DNA of 64,000 bases from Stromatinia cepivora (GCA_014898415.1 RCTD01000032.1:124001-188000), one strand, 5' to 3'. Positions 1 through 11,683 are shown, numbered from the stretch's first letter. Numbers and translations are program-made. Notes: a model not told the origin generated them from the sequence alone.

Positions 1-29
1 CTTGGCGAATCTAAGTGTCTCTTCTCACA

Positions 30-2973
30 ATGATGACCTCCAACCTTATTTCACGGCTCCTACCATCAAATACCCAAGGACGATCGATATATGATTCATT
101 ACGTGCTCATGACGAGGCATCCGAATCGGATATAGATGTAGAGGAACGAGCGGCGATGGCAATCGATGAGGAGAATCTAAGGTTTCAGGATGATGAGTTG
201 GGGAATCCAGCAGATATAATCGGCGGCGAATCTGTCACAGAAAGTACGGCATTTCTGTCTGATCAACAACAAACACCTCAGAAGCAAGGATATAATCGCA
301 AGGGGAAAGGCAAAGGCCGCTCACATAATCTGGCAGAATCACCAAGGTTACTTGAAGAAGATCCAGATGATGATGTTCCTGCCTCATTGTTGATCGAGGG
401 AAACAATCGACATGTTGATCCGGAGACTCCAAACCACATCCGAGCAAGGCAGACGGCGCTGCCAAAGAGAGTACCTGCAGTACCGGGACCATCCGCACAA
501 CAGATAAAAGAAGAAAGAGATAGGGCCCATTGGGAGATGACGCAGGAACAACAGAAATTACATGGAGATGGCGGAAATAGAGCGACTGTTGTGCCGCATA
601 CACCACAGTCTATCCCTCAAAATACTGGATTCTACTTGACAGGCAGTCCGAAAGATAAAGCTATGTACCGATGGGTCAACGTAACAAATCTGGATAATTT
701 CATCGGAGATCTATATGCTTATTTTGAGGGGGCAGGAATTTGGTGTATAGTTCTCGCCAAAGTCATTGACATCCTGTAAGTCCACCCTTCTAAGGTGAAG
801 GCAGCCCAAGCTGATTTGTTGTTTGCTAGCACACTTGTTTTTGTAGCAGTGTTTACGACTTTCCTTACACAATGCGTCGACTATAAAAAGATTTATCGTG
901 GTGACGCTCGCAGCTTAGAGTACGCGTTGGTTCCACAATGTACAAAGAGGATATCCGGAATGTCGAATGTAGCAATTTGGCTAGTCTGCCTATTTGTACT
1001 CTATAGAGTATATCAGCTCCTAGCAGATCTCCCGAGGCTTATGAAAATGCGTGACTTTTTTACCTATCTCCTTGAGATCCAGGATAGCAATATGCAGACT
1101 GTATCTTTTCAAGATGTCATCGCCAGGTTAATGGCTCTGCGAGACGCAAATCCTATGACAGTGGAGAGAATTTCGCCGGATAATCGGAAATTTGTCTTGG
1201 GTACTCAATCAAAACAACGACTTGACGCCCATGACATAGCCAATCGTCTGATGAGGAAAGAAAATTACCTCATTGCCCTGTTTAACAAGGAAATTCTGGA
1301 CCTTACTCTACCCATCCCTTTTCTGCAAGGTCGACAGCTATTTTCAAAAACTTTACAATGGAACTTAGAGTGGTGCATATTAGACTTTGTCTTCAATGAC
1401 TATGGTCAGGTCAGACAATTGGTTCTGAAGGATTCTCATCGGCGAGAGTTGAGCGATGGGTTGCGAAATAGATTCCTCTTCGCTGGTTTAATGAACGTTA
1501 TATGTGCTCCGGTCATCGTCATCTATGTGGTGATTGTGTATTTCTTCAAATACTTCAATGTAAACTGTGCCCTATTTCCGAAACTTGAATGTCAGCTAAC
1601 TAGACATCCAGCAATATCATAAAAATCCCGCGGCTCTCGGGTCACGGGGGTATACGCCTCTCGCGGAGTGGAAATTTAGGGAGTTCAATGAGCTTCATCA
1701 TTTATTTAACAAGCGGTTAAACATGTCATACCCGTTTGCATCACGGTATCTCAATCAATTTCCAAACGTCAAAATGGCCCATATGGCTAAATTTATAACA
1801 TTCATGGCGGGGGCCGTTGTTTCCGTTTTGATAGTTGCCACGGTCTGGGACTCTGAAGTTTTGGCTGGATTTGACATTACCTCGGAGAGACCGGTCTTAT
1901 TCTATATAGGAGTCTTTGGATCGCTCTGGGCTATCACAAATGGTATGATACCAGAAGAAAACGAGGTTTTTGACCCCGAGTATGCACTCCGGCAAGTGAT
2001 AGAATATACTCATTACATGCCCAACCACTGGCAAGATCGACTCCACAGCGATGAAGTCAAGCGAGAGTTTTCCACACTCTATCAACTTAAACTCATGATT
2101 TTCATTGAAGAAGTCTTTAGCATCATAATTACTCCATTTCTGTTATGGTTCAGCTTGCCAAAGTGCGCCGATCAGATCATTGACTTCTTCAGAGAATTCA
2201 CAGTTCATGTTGATGGTGTGGGATATGTTTGCTCATTCGCCGTTTTCGACTTCAAGAAGGGGGATGGTAGAGCTCCGACACAAGGTAAAGCCAAGACCGA
2301 CGTGCGAGAAGATTATTATTCCACGAAGCATGGAAAAATGGCCGCCTCATATTATAACTTCCTGGACAATTATTTGCTCAATCCAAAAACAGGTGTACCA
2401 GGACATAATCCACCGGGATTGCGACAACAATTCTACCCTCCTCCAGCCTTTCCAGGTTTAATGTCATCCCCCACATCGGGTGCAGATTTGCAGAGCTCAA
2501 GGACGGGACGGAGTGGGGCAAGACCGATGAATAGAGCACCTTATGGTCCACAGCAAGCAGTTCGGACACCTCGATTTCCATCTAATACTACTGCTACTGG
2601 ATCCCCTATGGCTTCCATTCTTTTGGATCCACGCCACCAACCGCCATCATCTGAAATGGGAGCTCGTAGCGTTAGACGAAATTCTCGATCCCGTTATCAA
2701 GCTCGTAGAGGAAACAATATTATTGAAGATTCGATGGAGGACGAGGATGGACCTGGCCGACCCGTCGTTCAACCTGGAAGATCTTATGCAGTCGATGAGA
2801 CGGTTGCGAATCTGGGTGAATCTACTTGGGAAGTGTCTCCAGCAAACGCTGACACTGGGGGCAAAGATGAGGAGGACGATGGTGATGGTGCTGGGGGAGG
2901 TGGAGTCTTGGGACTTGTGTATCAATTTCAGAAGGCGCAAACAAATGGTAGACCCGGAATAAGCATTTGGTAG
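30..2973 (+). CDS. atg9: Autophagy-related protein 9 (lipid scramblase of Atg9 vesicles), 3 exons
   Basis: Integral membrane protein that seeds phagophore growth; the Atg9 family has four transmembrane and two re-entrant helices. The ATG at 30 or 33 gives a start resembling other fungal Atg9 proteins (M-TSNLISRLLPSNTQGRS). Introns fit at 776-829 and 1560-1611. Removing them restores the frame and joins DIL to TLVFVAVFTTFLTQC, and KYFN to QYHKNPAALGSRGYTPLAEW, both as expected for the family. The spliced product is 945 residues, normal for filamentous fungi. The conserved core includes NMSYPFASRYL, EENEVFDPEYALRQVIEYTH, RLHSDEVKREFSTLYQ and DFFREFTVHVDGVGYVCSF. The N-terminal 200 residues and the C-terminal 200 are charged and probably disordered. 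Only 29 bases precede the start, so the promoter lies outside the window. Very secure. Confidence 0.97.
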
Positions 2974-4712
2974 CGAGGGAATATCAAGGTTACGGAGTCT
3001 TAAGGTTTTGGCGAAAGGGAAGATATATGCATGGTATCGGCCGGAGCCCCTGGGTTTACAGCGAGGCCACTTGTAATGCATATTTTTAGAATGTAATTTT
3101 GATATCAATATCATGTCATTCAACATCATTTAAAGAAATGAAAGTGCTTTGATCAGTATCAAATACATACACAATTGAGTAAATATGATAGCTACTACTA
3201 ATATTGATTGATGTCGTTGAGAACTTGATTCACAATAGTACAACCTAGGTCTCATATCAAAATAAGTCCTAGGTATTGAAAATGCCGTAACAATAATCTT
3301 ACAATTTGTCACCAAAAAACCGAATACGAAACACCAAAGTGGAGGTTTCAAGCCTCTTTCTTCAAGCCACCTCCACAATTCAGCGTTCAAGTACATTACT
3401 CCATCAAACGCTAACGATTTCATCAGCATTCTCGAAATCCCAGTGAGCCCATGATGGGAATTTGCCAAAATGGCATCCTGAAATGGTATTCTGCAGGAAT
3501 GGCATGATGAAAGTTTTAGGTTAAGAAGGTGTTGGGGGGGGAATATGAAATGTCGTACGATGATGATGTCGATAACGCAATGAGCATTGATAAGGCTGGC
3601 TCCCGCGTGCTGGCTACCCAGGGATCTTTCTATCTTCGGGGTCGTGCTTGGGTTTGCGCACTTGCACGGCGCCTGCGACCGTTGTCTTTCTGTCGGTAAT
3701 AGATGTATGGATGTTCCCTTTCCTTCCACACCTTGTTTGCTGCGAACTTGATGCGGGAGCTGTGAAAGGGGGAATGCCCTAGTAACCGATTGGGTGGGTG
3801 GGGGTTGGTTGAAAGATCTAAATCTAAAATGTATTGCTACCTACTTAGATCCTAAATAACCGGATCGCTTCACAATTAGTTTAGGAGAGAGGAAAAAAGA
3901 AAGGTCTTTCTAGACATATTCATACAGCCGCAGAATCCGAAAACTATTGCTTAACCTTTGGTAAGCTTACCTTCCTTCTTGACAGATATGGTATCTTCAT
4001 TCGGTAGAAAGTATCCGAGAAGCAAGGCTGGCAGGCAAGAAGCAGAAAATCCGATCAAAGGCTGCGAAAGCGGAGGTAGAAAATAACAAAGAATTGGAAT
4101 TTTCAATGGTGATACGTAATATTCAAATGGATAAATTTGAATAAAGTCTTTTGATCTAGATAAGTATAGAATAATTGAAATATACCTAATATACAGTTGT
4201 CTTGATTCATTCACTGTACAAACATTGATATTCACATTTACATTTTACTTTCCGTTGTGATTGTTGTTTGTGGTTTGTTTTCAAAGATCGAAAAATCCTA
4301 ACAAGGTCTTTTGAGATTTATTCTTTCTATCTTCAATTGTAAGATAGATTTGATTTTCTTTTATAAATAACATAAAAGCCGTTTCTACAAAGCCCCTTTC
4401 GGTCCCGATTTCGTTCCAAATAACCCCTGTTCATCTAAAGAGACAAACACAGACAGCATCAAGCATCAACCACTTTTTTAATTTTGCTTTCAACTTTCAA
4501 CCGATATCTACCAATCAACCCGCCACCCCTCTTCTCCCCTTCAACCTCAACCACAACTCGATCGCAGAAATATTCTATTAGATTAGAAGTTTCTCAATTT
4601 CGATACTTTGAATCTTCATCGAACTGCGACGTTCATTGTTGATTCTACCGAAGTCGACAACCTGGCTCTTCAATCAGCTCAAGTTGGAGGAGGATCTGCG
4701 GTGTTAGCCCAA
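2974..4712. other. Intergenic region between atg9 and the mitochondrial carrier gene
   Basis: It contains the atg9 3' flank and, at its right end, a pyrimidine- and CAA-rich leader (about 4440-4700) typical of fungal 5' UTRs, with a TATA-like TTTTATAAATAA near 4358. A minus-strand open frame at 3130-3729 has a hydrophobic C-terminal half and a plausible acceptor (TTCCTGCAG, ending near 3495). I could not assign it to a family or find a convincing first exon, so it is not called as a gene. Confidence 0.5.
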
Positions 4713-6047
4713 ATGGCTAAGCCAGACGCAGAGCCTTTGGAGGCATATGAGGAGTATGTGTTTATGCTATGGAAGCAATTGGATCTTTTCTTACATCTGC
4801 TTGCAGGCGCAAAATACTGATACCGTGTTGACTAGTTATGATTCTCTCCCACCAAATTTTTCGTTGATTCAGAATATGACTGCGGGTGCCTTTGCCGGAA
4901 TTGCGGTACGCTTATTAGACCTGCAGGACTCTATTCAATTGATACTGATGGACCTATAGGAACATACTGTTATGTATCCGATCGATGCAATCAAGGTACA
5001 CATGAATTGCCCCTCGATGAAGGCGAGAAGCGATATTGACATGACGCAGACCCGAATGCAAATCCTCAACCCTACTCCATCCGCTGTCTACAATGGTATG
5101 ATACAAGGAGGATATCGGATAGCTACTGGGGAGGGACTTCTCAGTTTATGGCGGGGCATGTCAAGTGTGGTTGTGGGAGCTGGTCAGTTTTGGTCGAATC
5201 GGATAAGCGCGGAAAAGTACTGATAACATTTTAGGACCCGCACATGCTGTTTATTTTGCTACTTATGAAGCTGTGAAACATCTCATGGGAGGAAACAAAG
5301 CTGGTGTTCATCATCCTCTTGCTGCTGGTTTGTTTTTGTGAAGGCCTAAATTTGTTACAATTTCCTAACAATCGATAGCTACTAGTGGAGCTTGCGCAAC
5401 CATAGCTAGTGATGCCCTCATGAATCCTTTTGATGGTATGATATACATAACGTATCTTCTACGAGGCTATTACTGACATTCTATAGTTATTAAACAGCGC
5501 ATGCAAATGCACAACTCGAAAGTAATGTATAAATCAATGTCCGATTGTGCTAGATACGTCTATCGAACCGAAGGTCTCACCGCATTCTACGTTTCCTATC
5601 CTACCACACTCTCCATGTCAGTTCCCTTTACTGCTCTTCAGTTCCTCGCATACGAATCGCTGTCGACCGCCATGAACCCTGCCAAAAAATATGACCCATG
5701 GACTCATTGTACAGCTGGTGCGATTGGAGGAGGTTTTGCAGCTGCGCTTACAACCCCTATGGATGTGGTTAAGACTCTATTACAAACCAGAGGAACGGCT
5801 AGGGATGCAGAATTAAGAAATGTCAGTGGTTTTGTGGAAGGATGTCGAGTTATTCATCGAAGAGCAGGTTTCGCTGGATTCTTCAAGGGTGTTAAACCAA
5901 GAGTGATTACTACTATGCCAAGTACTGCTATTTGTTGGTCTGCATACGAGGCTTGCAAGTAAGTCTTTCCACGATTTGGAATTTTTAACTTATACTAACG
6001 AACCCATAAGGGCTTATTTCATTAGGCAGAACAACATGGACGTTTAA
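4713..6047 (+). CDS. mrs4: Mitoferrin-like mitochondrial iron carrier (Mrs3/Mrs4 family), 8 exons
   Basis: Inner-membrane carrier expected to import Fe2+ into the matrix for heme and Fe-S synthesis. After removing seven introns (4754-4835, 4906-4959, 4996-5049, 5183-5234, 5328-5378, 5436-5486, 5959-6010) the frame is continuous for 312 residues, the usual carrier length. All three carrier repeats with Px(D/E)xx(K/R) signatures are present: MYPIDAIKTRMQ, MNPFDVIKQRMQ and TTPMDVVKTLLQ. Mrs3/4-type features include AGAFAGIAEHTVMYPID and YFATYEAVKHLMGG. The start is the first in-frame ATG (MAKPDAEPLEAYED); a longer open frame to 4608 lacks an ATG. The first intron could use GTGTTT at 4758 with the acceptor ending at 4806, but 4754-4835 has the better donor and gives the more family-like EDYDSLPPNFSL. 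Symbol by family assignment. Confidence 0.95.
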
Positions 6048-7153
6048 TATGCTTCGGTTTTAAAATCGCCTTCAGCGCATCTCCTTAATGAGCGAAATTC
6101 GAATGCGATTATGCGATACCACACACTACTAAAATTCGAATTTTAGTCCGAAAACTGCTTCAACAACAATCACATGATATGACCTTGTGGCTGTAGAAGC
6201 GATCGAACGCTTGATACCAGTTGATTTTCATACGATAGCTTAACATACCTTCATGTCAAGATTAAAAGTTTATTGTTGCGAGTAGGGATGGACGGTCTGC
6301 ACATAGAATATCTTTTCCTTTTTTCTTTCTTTTTTGCTTAGATTCTCTTTTTTGATGGTATGATGACATGCTTGCATGCATGGAATGTTTTGAGGTGATA
6401 TCTTCCGAGAAAAGGTCATCGGAGATAAAGATGACATTGAAGGGGATGTTTGTGAGCGAACTTTGGCTGGCGTTTCATCTAGCTGTGGATTGATATGCTA
6501 GGTAGAAGGATGGATTTGCATGGGGTGGAGAAAAGAGAGGAGGGGGGGTGTGGCGCGAGGTGCAGTGGACAGGGCGTTGCTTGAAGTTGAACCGTTTTAG
6601 AATGGATGGATGGCCAAGTGTGCATTCGTGTGTGATGGGATTATGGTGGGCGATGTGTACTATACCAAAACAAAACTCAAGTGAAGTGGGGAGAAAGAAA
6701 AAAACGGACAAGAGAAAAATTCCTGTGGCTTTGGTGTGAAATGTGATGTGATGTTATGTGACAGGAATGGGGATGGGGATGGGGATTTGTGCTTGTGCTT
6801 GTGCTTGTGCTTGCAGTTGTCGTTGTTTCTTTCATTGTTAGAATTGTACAATGAGTTGAGTGAAAATGATTTGGATTCTAGGCCTAAGGTAAAATGGTAA
6901 GGAAAGGAGATGTGGAAGAAAGGAAAGGAGAGGCGAGGAGAAAATATTCCGCCTCCCCGGATTCTTCAGCAGAGTAAAGTGTGGAGTTAGTCGCGTGGAT
7001 GTACAAGTGTTCATTGTTCAAGCAGAACGTATTCTGAGGGTCTCTCAAGTCTTCCGAAATTCGCATTTGTTTACCTAGTAGTCAGTCATGTGGTTGTGAG
7101 TGGGGGAAATGGACTTGGATATGCAGTTGGGTTTGGGTTTAGGGGTTGTGGGT

Positions 7154-7331
7154 GAGGGAGTTGTGATGAGGGAGTTGTGATGAGGGAGTTGTGATGAGGG
7201 AGTTGTGATGAGGGAGTTGTGATGAGGGAGTTGTGATGAGGGAGTTGTGATGAGGGAGTTGTGATGAGGGAGTTGTGATGAGGGAGTTGTGATGAGGGAG
7301 TTGTGATGAGGGAGTTGTGATGAGGGAGCTG
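7154..7331. repeat. 14-bp minisatellite, about 12-13 copies
   Basis: Nearly perfect tandem copies of GAGGGAGTTGTGAT. The last copy differs (GAGGGAGCTGTAG). The 14-bp period is not a multiple of three, so all frames are read in turn. It gives minus-strand open frames of repeated SQLPHHNSLITTP, which are artefacts. Confidence 0.97.
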
Positions 7332-7516
7332 TAGATTTTTATCATGGATGGTTTGTAAATGGGGATTGTGAGGATATGGTCTGAGGAACTCGTATAGATG
7401 TAACATATCTGTATGATTCTTTATGGATGGTTTATGAATACTCTATTCGTTTTTCATATTGATATTGATGTATATGTGGATTTTAGGACTCATAGTTGCA
7501 GTCTGAGGTTGTGGGA

Positions 7517-7651
7517 GCAAGGGGAGAGAGGGCAAGGGGAGAGAGGGCAAGGGGAGAGAGGGCAAGGGGAGAGAGGGCAAGGGGAGAGAGGGCAAGGGGA
7601 GAGAGGGCAAGGGGAGAGAGGGCAAGGGGAGAGAGGGCAAGGGGAGAGAGA
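7517..7651. repeat. 15-bp minisatellite, 9 copies
   Basis: Perfect tandem copies of GCAAGGGGAGAGAGG. The period is a multiple of three, so it is open in several frames (repeated QGERG on the plus strand, SLPLP on the minus strand). There is no initiation or domain context to suggest translation. Confidence 0.97.
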
Positions 7652-8376
7652 GCATGGAGAGGGAGGACTTTCGTGTTAGGTTCATCGCGCGTGTGAAGAT
7701 GAATTATGAGACAGAGAAATTTATGGATTTGTGGATTTATAGAGTTGTCGTTATAAGATCATGGGGAGAAAACCAACTGATTTTTTACAATGTCTTATTT
7801 TTTTTACGAGTATGCATATTTGGTAGTGATTTGAGAGCGGATGGATGTCAAGGACTCATAGTTGCAGTTGTGAAATCTGCAGTTTTAAGTTTTATTTAAG
7901 AGGTCTGATGGGTGCGATGTAAGATGATAAAATATTATTCAGGGTGTGTGTTTATTGTTGGGGATATTGGGATTATGTGCGTTTGGGGTTTTATGACATG
8001 GAACTGTGGTTGGGGAGGTGGGGGGTGGAAGATTGTGATGGGAAGATTGTGTGTGAGGAGTGCGGATCTTGGAGGTATGATTATGGGTTGTGGGTTGTGG
8101 GACTTATCATATCGTTTATTAAGAAAGTAAGTCAGTGGTAGAGTCAGCTTCGAGTCAATTATATATTTCCCGGTGATTTTTACGATTATTCGTATTAGGA
8201 ATTGTGAGTTCCGGGGATTCAAAGAGCGCGGAGCTGGTTTACCTGGGGTTTTACGAACCTTTTTCTTGGTTGTATTGTTGGTTTTTTGCTTCTTATTGTT
8301 AATATTGAGATTGAGATCAATATCATCAATATCATCAATATTCAAACCAATAGTCACCCCAATACCAAACCAAAAG

Positions 8377-8746
8377 ATGTCTTCCAGATCAAGTCAATCA
8401 ACAACTCGCGAATACAACAAGCAAAGGGTAAAAGGTCACAAGGGTCAGCGATACGGAGAAAGCGCAGCTCGAGCCAACGAAATGATCGTCAATATCAGAA
8501 AACCGACACCAGCAATGCAATAGATATCAAGCGGGACGTCAATCTCCTCCACGTCAACACGCTACAAATAAGTATACATCGTCGAAGGAAAGGAATGCGG
8601 CATCTAGACATGAGAAGTTTGAAGAGGAGACGGAAGAGGTTAAGGATAAAGTGGTTGCGGATCAAAAGCACCATAAGGTTGGTGGTTCTGGTGGAGAGAG
8701 GGGTAATGAACAAAATCTTTGGGCAGCGAAGAGCCCAACTTATTGA
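8377..8746 (+). CDS. Tandem-array unit 0: small basic protein, split frame
   Basis: First member of the tandem family. The ATG lies after a leader like those of the other units (ATCAATATTCAAACCAATA). The first frame gives 48 residues (MSSRSSQSTTREYNKQR...) to a stop at 8521-8523. Another frame then has strong coding character from about 8513 to the TGA at 8744-8746 (basic and acidic stretches, ending NLWAAKSPTY). A candidate intron 8428-8512 (GTAAAA...ACACCAG, 85 bp) joins the two in phase to give 94 residues, but its donor and branch site are weak, so a frameshifted relic is equally possible. Function unknown. It is followed by the conserved 3' element at 8861-8894. Confidence 0.45.
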
Positions 8747-8860
8747 GAAGGATAAGGTAGCGGAAAAGGAAGAGAATGAGAAATAAAGAAAGATGAGATA
8801 TTATATTGAGGAAAATTAGGCATGATACGCACTGTACTTATGAAGGATGATGAAGGTATT

Positions 8861-8894
8861 TAAACCTAGAAACTATAATCGATGATGTTACATA
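8861..8894 (+). repeat. Conserved 3' element of array unit 0
   Basis: Contains ACCTAGAAACTATAATCGAT followed by GATGTTACATA, about 115 bp after the unit 0 stop. Six diverged copies occur in the array, one after each unit. Likely part of the duplicated 3' UTR or terminator; role unknown. Confidence 0.75.
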
Positions 8895-9182
8895 CCCTAC
8901 GACTTTCGAGTCATCTTTCGTGTGTTATTCAGAAATTGTGAGTTCGACTCATGATTCTACGATTGGTTTTATGATTGTTCAATTTGAATATAAATATGAA
9001 AGACTCATATATCTTCCATATTTTGTCTACTTAAGAGTTCCGCTTCTGTCAATTTTCTACTTCCTTTTTCAAAACCAACATCAACATTGGAACTCCATCG
9101 ATATTTAAGTTTTCCATCAATATCAAAATTTCTTAACACATATCACTATTGGAGCTAATATTCATTCAATAACAACCCAAGG

Positions 9183-10142
9183 ATGTCTCGCGCCAGGGAC
9201 TTCGTCGAAGGATTGGACCATCATGCCTATCGAACCGGACAACCTGATTTCGCTGGAGAAGATCAACCACATCAAGGACCGGGACGTGCCTTCGTCGATC
9301 CAAATCCTGACATACCCGATACTCCCGATACATATCTCGATACATTTCCCGACACCCCATCTCGAACTTCATATGTCGGAAGTGATACTCAGTATGTAGA
9401 CGTTCAGAAGGGATATCAACAAGCCCCATGGTCTTCACAACCACCCCGGCATGCGCCCATGAACTATAACTCGTCTCATAGTTCATATTCCACTACCACA
9501 CCTCGACGAAGTACAGAACGTCCCTACTCGCCATTTCGTGTGAACAGTATAAGCACCGCCCGTGATCCATATCCTGGAGTCGGTATTCAAAGAAATACAT
9601 CACATCCACGCTCACCTCTTCCTGTGCGCAATAGATCTATCTCATCTTGTAGTTCCTATTCTAGCACCGCACCTCGACGAAGGCCAGCACTTCATCCCTC
9701 ACCATCTCAAATGAACAATAGATCTACCTCCCGTAATTCGTATTCTGGAGCCGGATATCAAGGAAATCTACCACGTATAATCGTAGATCCACCTCCAGCT
9801 CCTCGCTCACCTCCGCCTCTTCCTCGTCCAGTCGATCATTCTACTCCTCTACCCGGTAGACGCCGAATAGATCAGGTCCCATCCTCATCATCTGTGTATT
9901 ATACTAGTAGCGGACCGTCAGACCCGTACGCCGTCACCCAAGGAACTCGAGGGATTCTGGATAGTGTCGTCTATCATGAAAATGATGCTTTTAAAAGGCA
10001 CGAGAAAGCTCTGGAAGCAGAGGCATCACACTCGTGGGCAAAGAGGATGACAGAACCGGACATGAAACCACTTTTGGAGGATTTAGCAAGAATGACGATG
10101 AGCTCCGGAAAGGCAGTAAGAAGAGGGGAACAAGAGTATTAA
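9183..10142 (+). CDS. Tandem-array unit 1: 319-residue disordered Ser/Pro/Arg-rich protein
   Basis: A single uninterrupted frame from the ATG at 9183, with a typical CAA-rich leader. The protein is dominated by Ser, Pro, Arg and Tyr. It contains SYVGSDTQYVDVQKGYQQ, shared in form with units 2 and 5, then Ser/Pro-rich imperfect repeats of about 45-60 residues (N-(R)S-(I/T)S-x-(R/S), YSxxxPRR), and a more ordered charged C-terminus (GTRGILDSVVYHENDAF...RHEKALEAEA). That C-terminus parallels GARGVSFRTAEGRDAF...EARMIERQEDLA of unit 2. No signal peptide or transmembrane segment is seen. I do not recognise a family and infer no function. Length and codon pattern indicate a real gene. Confidence 0.8.
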   Translation: MSRARDFVEGLDHHAYRTGQPDFAGEDQPHQGPGRAFVDPNPDIPDTPDTYLDTFPDTPSRTSYVGSDTQYVDVQKGYQQAPWSSQPPRHAPMNYNSSHSSYSTTTPRRSTERPYSPFRVNSISTARDPYPGVGIQRNTSHPRSPLPVRNRSISSCSSYSSTAPRRRPALHPSPSQMNNRSTSRNSYSGAGYQGNLPRIIVDPPPAPRSPPPLPRPVDHSTPLPGRRRIDQVPSSSSVYYTSSGPSDPYAVTQGTRGILDSVVYHENDAFKRHEKALEAEASHSWAKRMTEPDMKPLLEDLARMTMSSGKAVRRGEQEY

Positions 10143-10270
10143 AGATGGGAGAGTAAATACTAAAGCTGATAGGAGAGAAGGGCATATAATGATATACCAG
10201 GGATATTCATCATATTTGTAGCTACCAAGGGATATTATACAATTTGTAAATGAAGGTTAATGAATAATAC

Positions 10271-10302
10271 TTAGGCTTAGAAACCAAATCGATGATATTA
10301 CA
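10271..10302 (+). repeat. Conserved 3' element of array unit 1
   Basis: TTAGGCTTAGAAACC then AAATCGATGATATTACA, 129 bp after the unit 1 stop. A second shared motif (CTTTCGAGTCAT) follows about 10 bp later, as it does after the unit 0 element. Confidence 0.75.
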
Positions 10303-10598
10303 ACTCTAATACTTTCGAGTCATTTTTTGAGTCAGATCCGCTCACATAGTAAAATGTGAACAAATATCAAAGATTCATAAACTACCTAAATTTTGTCTAT
10401 AAAAAGCCCAGTTTCCCCTCGTTTTCGCTCTTCATTTTCCTTTTTCTTCACCCTTCATAATTCTAGAAATTTATCAATATTAAACCTTGGCTTGGAAAGC
10501 TACATTTGTATTCGAACTTACATCTTATGAACTCGAAACTCAAATCATTATTCAATCAGTATTAAATCCAAAAGAAGAACTAGAAACAACCCGAAAAG

Positions 10599-11360
10599 AT
10601 GTCCGGCGCTGTTCAACCATGGCGACCACAGGGTGGATATCAGCTTCCTCCCGATGATGAAATCGAGGTGGAAGAGATTGTTGACGATGAAGATGGACAA
10701 CATTCAGCGCTGGGAAATGATGAAAATCATACTGGCCAGAGTGCTGCGTTCGTTGATCGACGCCCCGATACTAGAACTCGAGCTTCACATAGCGAAACTG
10801 ATACACAATATGCAGACGAACGGCAGGAAGATCAACAAGAGCCTCTGTATTCATTCCCACGTCCTCGAGTTTATATCAGACGTAATTCGCGCGGTTCATA
10901 CGCGGAAGCCGCGCCACAACGAACACCACCACCTCCTCCTACCCGTGCACGCACTATGCCTATAAACTACCTGGAAAGGCCGATGCGTTATTCTGATCAT
11001 GACGAGAGAGGAAGGCAAACCCGATATTACTTCCACCATTATGACGATGCAGGAAACCAAGTCTGGTGGCCTGAATCGCGGCTTCCGTCTTCGAATAGAA
11101 CAGCTATGAGTAGGTCCGAGGCATTTCCTCAAGGAGCTCGAGGTGTTTCATTTAGAACAGCTGAGGGAAGAGATGCTTTTAGCCGATACCTAACTGAAAG
11201 TGAAGCCAGAATGATAGAGAGGCAGGAAGACTTGGCAAGGCAAGGCATGCCAGAAAGTACGCGTGCAAGAAACGTGTGGGCAAGTCCAATGGCAAGGCAA
11301 AGTGGTGCGAGAAACAGTGAAGAAGCGTATCATAGGAGAAGAGATAGGAGTCGATATTGA
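10599..11360 (+). CDS. Tandem-array unit 2: 253-residue acidic/basic disordered protein
   Basis: One uninterrupted frame. The acidic N-terminus (DDEIEVEEIVDDEDG) precedes AFVDRRPD and SHSETDTQYADERQEDQQ, which align with AFVDPNPD and SYVGSDTQYVDVQKGYQQ of unit 1. Residues 95-125 are Pro-rich (PQRTPPPPPTRAR). The C-terminal third (GARGVSFRTAEGRDAFSRYL...) is charged and probably helical, and again parallels unit 1. The end is strongly basic (RRRDRSRY). There is no secretion signal. Clear paralogue of unit 1 with heavy divergence. Function unknown. Confidence 0.8.
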   Translation: MSGAVQPWRPQGGYQLPPDDEIEVEEIVDDEDGQHSALGNDENHTGQSAAFVDRRPDTRTRASHSETDTQYADERQEDQQEPLYSFPRPRVYIRRNSRGSYAEAAPQRTPPPPPTRARTMPINYLERPMRYSDHDERGRQTRYYFHHYDDAGNQVWWPESRLPSSNRTAMSRSEAFPQGARGVSFRTAEGRDAFSRYLTESEARMIERQEDLARQGMPESTRARNVWASPMARQSGARNSEEAYHRRRDRSRY

Positions 11361-11430
11361 ATCTCATAGGTGGAAAAAAAAAGGTGGCTGGATATATTTT
11401 ATTGGTAGATTTAACGAATAGTGAGTGGTA

Positions 11431-11465
11431 ATTAGGTTCAGAAATCAAAAGCGATGATATTATAT
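11431..11465 (+). repeat. Conserved 3' element of array unit 2
   Basis: AATTAGGTTCAGAAATC then AAAAGCGATGATATTATA, 71 bp after the unit 2 stop; one substitution (TCGATG to GCGATG) in the core. Confidence 0.7.
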
Positions 11466-11683
11466 TTTACGCTTGTATTCAGATGTGCAAAACTAAAACC
11501 AAAATATGATTCACCACCACATCTCCAATTATTCACATTAATTAGGGATCACCCGTTTTTTCATATTCATAAACTTTAGATATGTTTTTTATCAATATTA
11601 TTCATTACTACTTCTTATCAACCTCAAAAGTCTTCATTGAAATCAACACTCAAATCAATATCCGAACCAATACTCAAAACGAA

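Larger units (their letters stand above)
6048..8376. other. Intergenic repeat-rich region without a supported gene
   Basis: Beyond the carrier 3' flank, this stretch is G-rich on the plus strand and carries short simple repeats (GGGGAT at about 6767-6787, GTGCTT at about 6788-6813) and two minisatellites at 7154-7331 and 7517-7651. Open frames here are products of the repeats and have no family resemblance. The last 230 bases resemble the promoters of the downstream tandem units (TTCGAGTCA near 8148, and an ATCAATATCATCAA leader before 8377). Confidence 0.6.

Noticed and set aside
3130..3729. 199-codon minus-strand frame with a hydrophobic C-terminal half
   Set aside because: No family resemblance, no convincing first exon, and its N-terminal half has no coding character. 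Kept only as a possibility in the intergenic note.
6475..7066. Short opposite-strand frames near the carrier gene
   Set aside because: Overlapping on both strands with repeat-like composition; no evidence for a gene.
7154..7651. Possible CRISPR-like repeat arrays
   Set aside because: Repeats are contiguous with no spacers, and the genome is eukaryotic.
7086..7685. Several repeat-coded open frames (QLPHHNSLITTPSS, GERGQ and SLPLP repeats)
   Set aside because: Products of minisatellites that are open on both strands, with no start or domain context.
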